Positions 53,378-61,869 of a stretch of 64,000 bases of DNA are shown here, one piece after another. The position numbers were made by a program, and so were the translations under genes. The stretch lies in contig NZ_MKZO01000047.1 of the NCBI RefSeq assembly GCF_001941965.1, positions 1 to 64,000 of the forward strand, read 5' to 3'. Within the stretch, counting starts at the first letter, position 1, and each line of letters opens with the position of its first letter. The notes below the pieces were generated by a model. It saw nothing but the letters and a program-made list of their open reading frames with translations, was not told where the DNA came from and made no database searches. The DNA comes from Pseudomonas putida (lineage in GTDB: Bacteria; Pseudomonadota; Gammaproteobacteria; Pseudomonadales; Pseudomonadaceae).

Positions 53378-53914
53378 ATGAACGCACTGCACCTGCTGCC
53401 TCCCGACCTGATCGCCGCCGACGGCAGCGAGCCCCGCGCCCTGCGCAACCTGCTCGGCCAGTTCGCCACCGGGGTCACGGTGATCACCACCCGTGGCGCC
53501 GACGGGCGCAAGGTCGGGATGACCGCCAACTCGTTTTCCTCGGTGTCCCTGGACCCGCCGCTGGTGCTCTGGAGCCTGGCGCGCACGGCGCCGAGCGTGA
53601 ACGACTTCCTCAATGCCAGCCACTTCGCGATCAATGTGCTGGGCAGTGACCAGCACGGCCTGTCCGGGCACTTCGCGCGGCCGGCGGCGGACAAGTTCGC
53701 CGGCATCGGGCATGTCGAAGCCACGGCGGGTGTGCCGGTACTGGACGGTGCCATCGCCACCCTGGTGTGCCGCAACCTGACCCAGTACGAGGGCGGCGAC
53801 CATCTGATTTTCCTCGGTGAAATCGAGCACTACCGACACAGCGGCGGAGAACCGCTGGTCTTCCACGCCGGGCAATACCGGGTCGCCATCGCGCACCCCG
53901 AACTCGCCCGCTGA
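53378..53914 (+). CDS. iifD: Flavin reductase (HpaC/StyB-like) for the monooxygenase
   Basis: 178 residues of the split-barrel flavin reductase family: LGQFATGVTVITTRG, then VGMTANSFSSVSLDPPLVLW and the FAINVLGSDQ strand. It supplies reduced FAD to the monooxygenase encoded 12 bp upstream. I take ATG 53378, with GAGGA 9 bp before it, over ATG 53369, which would leave almost no spacing from the ribosome site. Confidence 0.85.
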   Translation: MNALHLLPPDLIAADGSEPRALRNLLGQFATGVTVITTRGADGRKVGMTANSFSSVSLDPPLVLWSLARTAPSVNDFLNASHFAINVLGSDQHGLSGHFARPAADKFAGIGHVEATAGVPVLDGAIATLVCRNLTQYEGGDHLIFLGEIEHYRHSGGEPLVFHAGQYRVAIAHPELAR

Positions 53915-53953
53915 TCTCCTGCCACCTACAACAACAGTATCCAGGAGCCTTGC

Positions 53954-54886
53954 ATGAAAAATCCGTGTTATCTGGCCTGCGCGCTTGCGCTCGCCACCGG
54001 CAGCGCCCAGGCCTATGACCTGCCGGTGGTCAACCTCGGGCTCACCAGCTTTCTCGACGGCGGCTTGCCGGCGGGGCCGGGCTGGTACCTGCAGCAGTAC
54101 TTCCAGAACTACAGCGCCAACCGCCTGGTGGACGCCAATGGCGACAAGCTGGGCTTGCCGAAGACCCGCCTGGATTACCAGGTGGCGGTGACCCAGGTCA
54201 GCTACCTCTCGGACCTGCGCCTGGGCAACGCGAGCCTTGGCCTGAACACCGTGTTGCCTATCGTCACCAAAATGAAAGTCGATGATGGTCTCGACAATGC
54301 GGCGCTCAAGGACCAGGGCGGAGTAGGCGACTGGCTGATCGGCCCGTTCATCCAGTTCGACCCGATCATGGGCAAGGACGGTCCGCGCTTCGTCCACCGC
54401 ATCGAGTTGCAGGTCAACCTGCCGATCGGTGAATACAGCGACAAGAAGGACATCAACCCGGGCAACAACGCCGTGTCGTTCAACCCGTACTGGGCGGCGA
54501 CCTACTGGTTCACCCCGGACTGGACCGCCTCGGTGCGGGCTCACTACCTGTACAACTTCAAGAACCATGATCCGGGCTATGGCTTTGGCGATGCCGGCGA
54601 TATCCAGGCCGGCCAGGCCCTGCACGCCAACTTCGCCACCGAGTATGCGCTCACCCCGCAACTGCGCCTGGGGGTGAATGGCTACTGGCTCAAGCAGATC
54701 AGCGATACCCGGGTGGATGGTCATGAAGTCTCCGGGCGCCGGGAGAAAGTCTGGGCCATCGGGCCGGGGGCGATGTACAGCTTCTCCAAGGACGATCACC
54801 TGGTGTTCAACGCCTATTTCGAACAGGACGTGGAAAACCGTCCGGACGGGTCGCGGTTGCAGGTGCGTTATATCCATCACTTCTGA
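53954..54886 (+). CDS. Outer-membrane channel, SphA / MetA-pathway (phenol) family
   Basis: 310 residues with signal peptide (YLACALALATGSAQA), then a beta-barrel of alternating hydrophobic and aromatic strands, including GPGWYLQQYFQNYSANRL and LNTVLPIVTKMKVDDG, ending VRYIHHF. This family accompanies aromatic and terpenoid degradation operons and is thought to let hydrophobic substrates cross the outer membrane. Last gene of the operon, followed by a strong terminator. Confidence 0.82.
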   Translation: MKNPCYLACALALATGSAQAYDLPVVNLGLTSFLDGGLPAGPGWYLQQYFQNYSANRLVDANGDKLGLPKTRLDYQVAVTQVSYLSDLRLGNASLGLNTVLPIVTKMKVDDGLDNAALKDQGGVGDWLIGPFIQFDPIMGKDGPRFVHRIELQVNLPIGEYSDKKDINPGNNAVSFNPYWAATYWFTPDWTASVRAHYLYNFKNHDPGYGFGDAGDIQAGQALHANFATEYALTPQLRLGVNGYWLKQISDTRVDGHEVSGRREKVWAIGPGAMYSFSKDDHLVFNAYFEQDVENRPDGSRLQVRYIHHF

Positions 54887-54919
54887 TCGGGAGGCGTGGG
54901 TCAGTCTTCATCAGCGTTT

Positions 54920-54949
54920 GGCCTGCCCTTGGGGGCAGGCCTTTTTTTT
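54920..54949 (+). terminator. Rho-independent terminator of the indole-type operon
   Basis: A 9-bp perfect GC-rich stem GGCCTGCCC/GGGCAGGCC with a TTGG loop is followed by eight T residues, 33 bp after the channel gene stop. Confidence 0.92.
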
Positions 54950-54969
54950 GAGTGTTTTGAGGGTGTGCC

Positions 54970-56379
54970 ATGGATATCGATGCACTGATCTGCCGGACCG
55001 ATCTGCAAGGGCGGCTGGTGTTTATCACCGAGGCGTTCTGCCAGGCCCATGGGCTCACGTCGGCGGCGTTACAGCACAGGCCGCTCGACGACCTGCTGCA
55101 CCCACTGGTACCGCGCCGCCTGGTCGAGCACCTGCAGCAGACCCTGGCCAGCGGCCGGCCATGGCTGGGCCCGCTGTGCCATCGGCGTGGCGACGGTGGC
55201 GAGTTGTGGCTGGAGCTGTATATCAAGCCGGTGCATGGGGCCTCCGGTATCAGCGGTTATGGCGCGGTATTCGTGGCGCTGGATGCGGCGCGTATCGAGC
55301 CCACACGCCGGGGTTACCAGCGCATCGCACGGCATGGTCACCCGGGCGGGGCGCTCTGGTGGCGGGTGTTGCGAACCGGCGTTTGCGGATTGTTCTGGCG
55401 GCGGCGGATCGCGGGTTTGTTGAAGGACCATCCCAAGGTGTGCAGCGACCCCTGGCTTGCCGGCTTTTTGCCTGGTGACACCCGCCTGGCCCAGGTTGCC
55501 TGGGGCTTGCGCAGCGAAGAGCGACGCTTGCAGGCGGCCCTGGTGCGCATCGCCAGTGCCGGGGCCGGTCTGGGCGGACAGGCGCGGGACATGGCCGGAA
55601 TGATCCGCGACGAGGCCCGGCAACTGGATTACCAGCGCGATGCCAACCAGCAGGTGGCGACTGCGTTGCATGAACTGGCGGCGACCATCCAGGAGGTTAC
55701 GCGCAATGTCCAGGTTGCCAGCCAGTCCACCGGCGAGGCGAGCACGCTGGCCGGCGAGGGCCAGCAACAGGCGCGCAAGGCCGGGGAAGCGCTGGTCACG
55801 CTGGAGCAGGCCATCGGTTCCAGTGCCCGCGCGGCCCGGGAAGTGGCGCAGGAGGTGGAAGCCATTGGCGGCTTCACCAGCCTGATCGATGCGATTGCCA
55901 GCCAGACCAACCTGCTGGCGCTGAATGCCGCCATCGAAGCGGCCCGTGCCGGTGAGGCGGGGCGCGGGTTCAGTGTGGTGGCCGACGAGGTCAGGCAACT
56001 GGCGGCGCGGACCCAGGAGGCCACGGCGCGGATCCGCCCGTTGCTGGAGCGGCTGGAGCAGGCCAACGGGCGCAATCGCGAAGTTGCCCGGCACTGCGAG
56101 GAACTGGCCCGGGCCGGTGCCGGGCGGGTGCAGGAGGTGGCCAGCGCCTTGAGTGCGGTGGCCGGGCAGTTGCAGGGTGTCGATAGCCTGGGCCAGCAGA
56201 TCGCCGTGGCCATGCATGAGCAGGAGCAGGTAGTGCAGTTGCTGGATGAGCAGTTGCAGGGGAATGTCGAGGCGATCGGAAGGAGTGTGGAGCAGGCGAG
56301 GGTGGCGGAGGGGTTGGGTGGGGAGTTGAAGCTGCAGTCGGAGAATCTCTTGAGTCTGGCCCGGTATTTCGATCGCTGA
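54970..56379 (+). CDS. PAS-domain methyl-accepting chemotaxis protein (Aer-like)
   Basis: 469 residues. An N-terminal PAS domain (about residues 5-110; RTDLQGRLVFITEAFCQAHG, then SGYGAVFVALD) is followed by a short hydrophobic/basic patch (ALWWRVLRTGVCGLFWRRR, about 137-155) instead of two clear membrane spans. The MCP signalling domain has the hairpin tip DAIASQTNLLALNAAIEAAR and GRGFSVVADEVRQLAARTQ. It probably steers swimming through CheA/CheW, sensing energy state or a cytoplasmic ligand. Its place between the indole-type operon and catA suggests a role in taxis to the pathway substrate; this is inference. Confidence 0.88.
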   Translation: MDIDALICRTDLQGRLVFITEAFCQAHGLTSAALQHRPLDDLLHPLVPRRLVEHLQQTLASGRPWLGPLCHRRGDGGELWLELYIKPVHGASGISGYGAVFVALDAARIEPTRRGYQRIARHGHPGGALWWRVLRTGVCGLFWRRRIAGLLKDHPKVCSDPWLAGFLPGDTRLAQVAWGLRSEERRLQAALVRIASAGAGLGGQARDMAGMIRDEARQLDYQRDANQQVATALHELAATIQEVTRNVQVASQSTGEASTLAGEGQQQARKAGEALVTLEQAIGSSARAAREVAQEVEAIGGFTSLIDAIASQTNLLALNAAIEAARAGEAGRGFSVVADEVRQLAARTQEATARIRPLLERLEQANGRNREVARHCEELARAGAGRVQEVASALSAVAGQLQGVDSLGQQIAVAMHEQEQVVQLLDEQLQGNVEAIGRSVEQARVAEGLGGELKLQSENLLSLARYFDR

Positions 56380-56402
56380 AGGTGTGGTGTTGCTGATGGC
56401 CT

Positions 56403-56475
56403 CATCGCTGGCAAGCCAGCTCCCACAGGGATCGCGTGCACCGCTGAACCTGTGGGAGCTGGCTTGCCAGCGATG
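56403..56475. repeat. REP doublet (inverted pair)
   Basis: 27-bp arms at 56403-56429 and 56449-56475 are inverted copies of the GGGAGCTGGCTTGCCAGCGA class. Outer GATGGCC/GGCCATC arms lengthen the stem. It lies between the convergent chemoreceptor and catA genes, a position where it can act as a two-way transcript end. Confidence 0.85.
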
Positions 56476-56500
56476 GGGCCATCAAGTGCCCTGCAAAATC

Positions 56501-57415
56501 CTAGGCACCTTGCCCCTGCATCACCCGAGGCCGCTGGCTGCGTTCCTGGTCATCGGCACTCGCCGCCCCCTGCAGGGCGAAGTCGAAGCTCATGTGCGCC
56601 TCACGCCCGTCCTCGCTGAAGGTCACGTCCCCCACCAGCCCGTCCCGCGTGGCATAGGCAAAGTCATCCCACAGGTACCGGTCACCCGACAGGTTGATCT
56701 GGGTGGTCAGGTGCCGGTACCCCGGCGCCGAGATGAAGAAGTGCACATGGGCCGGCCGCTGCCCGTGACGGCCCAGCTGGTCCAGGCATTCCTGGGTCGG
56801 CCCCTGGGGGTTGCAGCCATAACCGCTGGGCACGATGCTGCGCGCGCGGTAGCGCCCTTCGGCGTCGGTGAGGATGCGCCGGCGCAGGTTGTAGGCCGAC
56901 TGGCTCTGGTCGAAGTACGAGTAGTTGCCTTTTGTGTTGGCATGCCACAGGTCCACGGTGGCCCCGGCGATCGGCGCGCCGCCCAGGTCCAGTACCCGGC
57001 CCTCGAGGAGCATCACCGTGGCCGTGCCGTCCTCGCTGCCGTCGTCCATGCGCACCTCACCCTCGGCAATCGGTGCGCCGGCCACATACAGCGGCCCTTC
57101 GATGGTCCGCGGCGTGCCGCCGACCTTGCCGACCCTGGCATCGCGGGCATCGGCCAGCAGGTCGAGGAAGTGCTCCAGGCCCAGCCCGGCCACCAGCAGC
57201 CCGGCCTCGTTCTGCCCGCCGAGGCGGTTGAGGTAGTCCACGGCAGTCCAGAATTCGTCGTCGCTGATCTCCAGGTCTTCGATCAGCCGGGCGGCGTCCT
57301 GCAGGACCCGCAGGACGATGCGCTTCATTCGCGGGTTGCCGTCGTCGTTGCGGTAACCGGCAGCTTCCTCGAAGAAGGTCTGCAGGTCGGCGGTGTGGGA
57401 AATGGCTACGGTCAT
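56501..57415 (-). CDS. catA: Catechol 1,2-dioxygenase
   Basis: Intradiol ring-cleaving dioxygenase of 304 residues converting catechol plus O2 to cis,cis-muconate. The ferric ligands are all present: Tyr165 (KGNYSYFD), Tyr199 (PSGYGC), His223 and His225 (RPAHVHFF). The N-terminal helical dimer and lipid-binding region (DLQTFFEEAAGYRNDDG) is normal. The start is ATG 57415; the open frame further upstream is a shadow of antC. It follows antC by 32 bp on the same strand, so catechol made by anthranilate dioxygenase is passed straight on. Confidence 0.95.
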   Translation of the reverse strand: MTVAISHTADLQTFFEEAAGYRNDDGNPRMKRIVLRVLQDAARLIEDLEISDDEFWTAVDYLNRLGGQNEAGLLVAGLGLEHFLDLLADARDARVGKVGGTPRTIEGPLYVAGAPIAEGEVRMDDGSEDGTATVMLLEGRVLDLGGAPIAGATVDLWHANTKGNYSYFDQSQSAYNLRRRILTDAEGRYRARSIVPSGYGCNPQGPTQECLDQLGRHGQRPAHVHFFISAPGYRHLTTQINLSGDRYLWDDFAYATRDGLVGDVTFSEDGREAHMSFDFALQGAASADDQERSQRPRVMQGQGA

Positions 57416-57447
57416 GATGTGTACCTCTCTTGTTGTGATTGTTCGGG

Positions 57448-58482
57448 TCAGCTTCGGGTCGTTGCGCTTTGCAGGAATTTCTCGGCGTAGATCTGCACCT
57501 CGCCCCGGGCCTGGTCGGCGACCCAGCCTTTCACTGCCTCGACCATCGGCGGCGGGCCGCACAGGTACAGGTCGAAGGGCTGGGCGTTCAGCCGCGCGGC
57601 GTCGAAGTGCTCGTGGATATAGCCGCGGCGGCCGCTCCAGCCGGCACCCGGCTGGCTCACCACCGGGGTGAACTCGAAGCCGGGGATGCGCTGGCGCAGG
57701 CCCTCCAGGCGTGCGGTCTCGCACAGGTCGGCTTCCTGGTTGACCCCGTAGAACAGCTGGATCGGGTAGCCGCAGTCGCCACGCTCGGCGATCTCGTCGA
57801 GCATGCCAAGGAAGGCCGACAGGCCGGTGCCACCCGCGACCATCACCAGCGGCCGCTCGACCTGGCGCAGGTAGAAGCTGCCCAGCGGCGCCTCCAGCTG
57901 CATGTCCATGCCGGGGGCGCAGTGTTCGCGCAGGAAGTTGCTCATCACCCCGTCCGGCAGCAGGCGGATCAGGAACTGCAACTGGTTGCCGGGGCTCGGC
58001 CGGTTGGCGAAGGAGTAGGCGCGCCACTGGTCGGTGCCCGGCACCTGCAGGCGGGCGTACTGGCCGGGAAGGAACTGCAGGGTGTCGGTCTGGGCGCCGG
58101 CATCCAGGTGGAGGATCGCGGTGCTGGCCGAGACCTGCTCGACCCGCAGCACCTTGCTCTGCAGGCGCAGCGGTTCGCCGGCATGGCAGTGGCTGGAGTC
58201 GTGGTCGAAGTAGAAGGTGGCATCGGACTGCACGCGGGTCTGGCAGGCGAGCATCTTGCGCTGGGCCAGGTCGCGGGCACTCAGGGCTTCGTCGTCGACG
58301 TATTCCTGCTCGTAGCGCCCGGACTCGCAGCGGCCCTGGCAGGTGCCGCACACCCCTTCGCGGCAGTCCAGCGGCAGGCTGATGCCCTGGCGCAAGGCGG
58401 CGTCCAGCAACAGCTCGTTGGGCTTGACCGCGATAAAGAAGGTCTTGCCGTCGGCAAAGCTGAGGGCAACGTTATGGGACAT
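57448..58482 (-). CDS. antC: Anthranilate 1,2-dioxygenase reductase component
   Basis: 344 residues. The plant-type [2Fe-2S] ferredoxin domain has Cys40, Cys45, Cys48 (CREGVCGTC) and Cys80. An FAD domain (RLQVPGTDQWRAYSFANRPS) and NADH domain (LVMVAGGTGLSAFLGMLDEI) follow, closing with FDLYLCGPPPMVEAVKGWV. It passes electrons from NADH to the AntAB oxygenase. BenC is very similar; the Ant assignment comes from the large subunit and from the absence of a benD gene. It starts 11 bp after antB ends. Confidence 0.87.
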   Translation of the reverse strand: MSHNVALSFADGKTFFIAVKPNELLLDAALRQGISLPLDCREGVCGTCQGRCESGRYEQEYVDDEALSARDLAQRKMLACQTRVQSDATFYFDHDSSHCHAGEPLRLQSKVLRVEQVSASTAILHLDAGAQTDTLQFLPGQYARLQVPGTDQWRAYSFANRPSPGNQLQFLIRLLPDGVMSNFLREHCAPGMDMQLEAPLGSFYLRQVERPLVMVAGGTGLSAFLGMLDEIAERGDCGYPIQLFYGVNQEADLCETARLEGLRQRIPGFEFTPVVSQPGAGWSGRRGYIHEHFDAARLNAQPFDLYLCGPPPMVEAVKGWVADQARGEVQIYAEKFLQSATTRS

Positions 58483-58493
58483 GGCGGCAGCCC

Positions 58494-58985
58494 TCAGAGG
58501 TGATAGAAATCGAGCACGGAGTCGATGGTGTCGTTGAGCAGCAGCACCTGCTTGCGACGGATGCGGAAGCTTTCGCCGTCCTGGCGCAGTTGGTAGGTGC
58601 AGTGGCCGAAGAAGCTGCCCTGACGCCCCTGGCGGGCGTACAGGGTGTGCCAGGCGACCCGCGCCTCGAACTGCCCGTCCTGCAGCTCGCGGACCCGCAG
58701 GTTGCTGATCTGGTGCAGGGTGCGCGGGTGCGGGGTGGACGCCGCCGACTTGCCGGTGCGCAGGCGGAACACCCGGTCTTCCAGGCCGGAGCGGTCCTCG
58801 TAGTAGATGTACGACAGGCCCTGGTCGGGGTCTTCGACATAGCGGTGCTCGCTTTCCCACTGCGGCAGGTGGAACAGGCTGTCCGGGTCGAACAGCTCCA
58901 GGTAGGCGTCCCAGTCCTGGGCGTCGCACAGCTCGGCCTTGCGCAAGAGGAACTGCTCGATGGCGTAGTGCAGGGAAAGGTTCAT
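58494..58985 (-). CDS. antB: Anthranilate 1,2-dioxygenase small subunit
   Basis: 163-residue beta subunit of the ring-hydroxylating dioxygenase, with the NTF2-like fold (IEQFLLRKAELCDAQDWDAY; HYVEDP-type strand; LLNDTIDSVLDFYHL at the end). It has a structural role in the alpha3beta3 oxygenase. ATG 58985 overlaps the antA stop by 4 bp (ATGA), which fixes the start; the much longer open frame is the antA gene read out of phase. Confidence 0.9.
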   Translation of the reverse strand: MNLSLHYAIEQFLLRKAELCDAQDWDAYLELFDPDSLFHLPQWESEHRYVEDPDQGLSYIYYEDRSGLEDRVFRLRTGKSAASTPHPRTLHQISNLRVRELQDGQFEARVAWHTLYARQGRQGSFFGHCTYQLRQDGESFRIRRKQVLLLNDTIDSVLDFYHL

Positions 58986-60370
58986 GCTTGGACTTCCTTC
59001 GGTTGCAGGGCGCGACGGGCCAGGCCTTCGAGCAGCAGGCGCTGCCAGGTGCCGTGCTGGTTGACGTAGAGGCCTTCGTGGGTGAATTCGCGGCCGGTCA
59101 GCACCGGCTGGATGCCCAGGGCTTCGCTGTTGGGAGTGGCGCCGTCGGTCCAGCGGTGATGGCCCCGGGAGATATCGCTCCAGCGTTCCAGGCGGGCCTG
59201 GAAACCGCGTTGCTGTTCGCGGAATTCCACCAGGTCGTCCGGCGTGCCCATGCCCGAAACGTTGAAGAAGTCTTCGAACTGGCGGATGCGGTTGCGCCGG
59301 TCGGCGGCGGACTCGCCCTTGACCCCGATGCACTGGCTGGTGACTTCGGTCTTGTTCCAGGCCACCGGACGGACGATGCGCAGTTGCGAGCTGATCTGGT
59401 CCATGAAGAACAGGCTCGGATAGATGTTCAGGTTGCGCAGGCGGTGCATCATCCACTCGGCGCGGACCTGCCCGTATTCGCTGACCAGGCGCGGCATGAC
59501 GCTGGCGTAGCCCGGGCGCACGGCCGGGTTGGGCATATCGCTGAACAGCACGCTGTGGCCGTTGTGGAAGCTGAACCAGCCGTCATCGGTTTCCGCATCG
59601 CCCGCGCCCAGCTTGCTGTAGTCCAGGGTGCTGTCGCCCTGGCCCTTTTCGGCATTGACCTGCTGGCGGTGCTGCACCGTCGACACGTAGTTGTAGTGCA
59701 CGGTACTGACGTGATAACCGTCCAGGCCGTTCTCGTTCTGCAGCTTCCAGTTGCCGTCGTAGGTGTAGGTGGACTTGCCCGGCAGCACCTCGAGTTCGCC
59801 GGTCGGGGACTGGGCCACCATCATGTCGAAGAAGATCCGCGCATCGCCGAGGAAGTCTTCCAGCGAGTCGCTGGCCTGGCTGTCGAGGCTGATGAAGACG
59901 AAGCCCTTGTAGCTCTGGATGCGCGCCTTGCGCAGGCCGCGGGTGGCCTTGTCGAAGCCTTCCGGGTATTCCCCTGGGGCCTTGACCTTCACCAGCCGGC
60001 CGTCGCTCTTGTAGCACCAGGCATGGAAGGGGCAGGTGAAGGTCGACTGGTTGCCCGAGCCCTGGCGGGTCAGGGTCGCGCCGCGGTGCTGGCAGGCGTT
60101 GATCAGGGCATGCAGTTCGCCGTTGCCGTCGCGGGTGATGATCATCGGCTGGCGCCCGGCGCGCAGGGTCAGGAAGTCGTTGGGCTGGCTGATTTCGCTT
60201 TCATGGCAGGCGTAGATCCACTGCTTCTCGAAAATCAGCTCCATCTCCAGGTCGAACAGTTCCGGCTCGGTGAAGATATCGCGGGCGACGCGGTAGACCC
60301 CCTCGACGGGGCGGAAGTCCAGGCAGCCCTGGACGTAGTCTTGCCATTGGCTCAGGTTGCGGGCGCTCAT
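58982..60370 (-). CDS. antA: Anthranilate 1,2-dioxygenase large subunit
   Basis: 462-residue Rieske oxygenase alpha subunit. Rieske ligands are Cys93/His95 (CQHRGA) and Cys113/His116 (CPFHAWCY). The mononuclear iron site is in NGLDGYHVSTVHYNYV. The sequence around FHAWCYKSDGRLVKVKAPGE is the AntA type as I know it from P. aeruginosa; BenA reads differently there (FHGW). The enzyme turns anthranilate into catechol with release of CO2 and ammonia, so no separate diol dehydrogenase is needed, in line with catA following directly. First gene of antABC-catA. Confidence 0.9.
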   Translation of the reverse strand: MSARNLSQWQDYVQGCLDFRPVEGVYRVARDIFTEPELFDLEMELIFEKQWIYACHESEISQPNDFLTLRAGRQPMIITRDGNGELHALINACQHRGATLTRQGSGNQSTFTCPFHAWCYKSDGRLVKVKAPGEYPEGFDKATRGLRKARIQSYKGFVFISLDSQASDSLEDFLGDARIFFDMMVAQSPTGELEVLPGKSTYTYDGNWKLQNENGLDGYHVSTVHYNYVSTVQHRQQVNAEKGQGDSTLDYSKLGAGDAETDDGWFSFHNGHSVLFSDMPNPAVRPGYASVMPRLVSEYGQVRAEWMMHRLRNLNIYPSLFFMDQISSQLRIVRPVAWNKTEVTSQCIGVKGESAADRRNRIRQFEDFFNVSGMGTPDDLVEFREQQRGFQARLERWSDISRGHHRWTDGATPNSEALGIQPVLTGREFTHEGLYVNQHGTWQRLLLEGLARRALQPKEVQA

Positions 60371-60471
60371 CGGGCGTGTCCTCGTTGTTGTGTTCTGTGC
60401 CGGATTGAAGCGCTGGTGGCGGGGTCGCTCTAGCCGCTTAGTGGGCGTTGACCAGCCATTTCTTCCGTCCT

Positions 60472-60518
60472 TGCAGCGGGTGGATGGCGGGCGGGCAAAT
60501 AGCTGCAGAAAATGGATA
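60472..60518 (+). promoter_or_regulatory. XylS/AntR-type direct repeats in the antA-antR intergenic region
   Basis: TGCAGCGGGTGGATG (60472-60486) and TGCAGAAAATGGATA (60504-60518) both fit the TGCA-N6-GGNTA site of XylS-family activators, the second perfectly. They are 32 bp apart, three helical turns, and read towards antR. No equally good copy was found reading towards antA. Confidence 0.55.
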
Positions 60519-60572
60519 GTGGGAAGGGCCGCAGAGCCCGGACAATCAAGTCAGTCCACCGAGGAGACGCCC

Positions 60573-61544
60573 ATGCACCGTGCCATCGCCACCCTGCACA
60601 CCCACAGCGCCGAACTGACCCAGGCGCAGCAGTGGATGAGCGCCATCTGCGGCCCGCACCTGCTGCGCTCGCGGCATCCCGAACAGCTCTGCTTCAGCCA
60701 CCTGGGCACGCGCCTGCCGGCGCTGGGCACGGTGCTCGGGCGGATCGCCTATGGCACGGCGGTGAATATCGATATCCGTTCCCTGGACGCCTACAGCATC
60801 AGCCTGCCCCTGCGCGGGCGGCAGCGCTTGCGCAGCGGACGGGCGCAGGTGCGTTCGGATGCGGCGTGCGGGTTGGTGGTGTCACCGCTGGAGGCGCATT
60901 CGCTGGAGCTGGGCGGAGACTGTGAAAAGCTCCAGGTGGTGGTGCATCGGCGGGCGCTGGAGGAGGTGGCCGAGGAGATGCTGCAGCGGCCCTTGCGCGA
61001 GCCGATCCGCTTTCGGGCGGAAATGGATATCGGCCGTGAGGAAGTGGCAGCCTGGTGGTTGAGTGTGCGCCAGTTGCTGGATAACTGGGGGCCGCTCAGC
61101 GCGCTGTATGCCCAGCCGCGGCTGGCACGGGATATGGAATGTTTGCTGATCCGGGCGTTGCTGCTGGCGCAGCCGAACAACTATTCGGATGAGCTGGAGC
61201 AGGGCGGGCAGGAGCGGATCCCGCATTACCTGGTCCGCGCCCGGCAGTTTCTCCAGGACCATGCCCGGGAGGCGCTGCGGCTGAACGATCTGGAGCAGGT
61301 GGCCGGGGTTTCGCGGGAGAAGCTATACGAGGCCTTCCGTCGCCATCACGGATTGACGCCGATGGCCTATCTCAAGCATTACCGCCTGAAGGCGGTGCGC
61401 AGCGCCTTGTTGAGTGGCGGGGCGGTGGTGAGTGTGTCGAGCGTGGCACTGGAGTGGGGCTTCGGGCACCTGGGGCGATTTGCCAGTGATTACCGCAAGG
61501 CGTTCGGCGAGTCGCCCTCAGGCACGCTCGCGCGCCTGCGTTGA
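60573..61544 (+). CDS. antR: AraC/XylS-family activator of the anthranilate operon
   Basis: 323 residues. The N-terminal ligand-binding half (DAYSISLPLRGRQRLRSGRA, then GLVVSPLEAHSLELGGDCEK) is of the XylS/BenR/AntR type. The C-terminal double helix-turn-helix includes LNDLEQVAGVSREKLYEAFR and VSSVALEWGFGHLGRFASDY. Divergent from antABC with a 202-bp shared region that contains XylS-type sites, so it should activate antABC-catA with anthranilate as effector. ATG 60573 has GAGGAGA at good spacing. Confidence 0.85.
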   Translation: MHRAIATLHTHSAELTQAQQWMSAICGPHLLRSRHPEQLCFSHLGTRLPALGTVLGRIAYGTAVNIDIRSLDAYSISLPLRGRQRLRSGRAQVRSDAACGLVVSPLEAHSLELGGDCEKLQVVVHRRALEEVAEEMLQRPLREPIRFRAEMDIGREEVAAWWLSVRQLLDNWGPLSALYAQPRLARDMECLLIRALLLAQPNNYSDELEQGGQERIPHYLVRARQFLQDHAREALRLNDLEQVAGVSREKLYEAFRRHHGLTPMAYLKHYRLKAVRSALLSGGAVVSVSSVALEWGFGHLGRFASDYRKAFGESPSGTLARLR

Positions 61545-61869
61545 ACACCGCCAGGCAAGGTCGACGAACACCCTATGGGCTTGCCAGCGATCAATGGCCC
61601 AGCAAAGCTTTTTCCTGCTCAACCCCAACATTTTTAATAATTTGCCTAACCCTGCGCCTGCCCCATCATCCGTCCTACTCGAACAACAAAAACGACGCGC
61701 ACTCCACGCGCTCGATACCGGCCGGTGCCAGGGGCGCTGAATAACAAGACCCGCACCCGCCTTACTGCCCTTTCAAGACTGTCTGTGCCAACCATGTCGG
61801 GGTCGACGACCCGCGCCAGCTGTTCGCGGCTACCCGGCATTTACCTTGAGACGTAGGGAGCAAGTGTCG
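61545..61869. other. Intergenic region without a recognisable gene
   Basis: 325 bp between antR and the binding-protein gene. It holds a partial REP core (GGCTTGCCAGCGATCAATGG near 61577), an AT-rich patch (ACATTTTTAATAATTTGCC, about 61629-61647) that could carry the promoter for the next gene, and a GGGTCGACGACCC palindrome (about 61799-61811). Short open frames here have no ribosome sites or familiar sequence. Confidence 0.5.

Noticed and set aside
52025..54880. 951-codon minus-strand frame opposite the monooxygenase operon
   Set aside because: Antisense shadow: the plus-strand genes there have recognised domains, ribosome sites and tight operon spacing.
57448..60370. benABC (benzoate dioxygenase)
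   Set aside because: The large subunit reads as AntA around the Rieske motif (CPFHAWCYKSDGR), there is no benD, and catA follows directly, as needed for anthranilate but not for benzoate.
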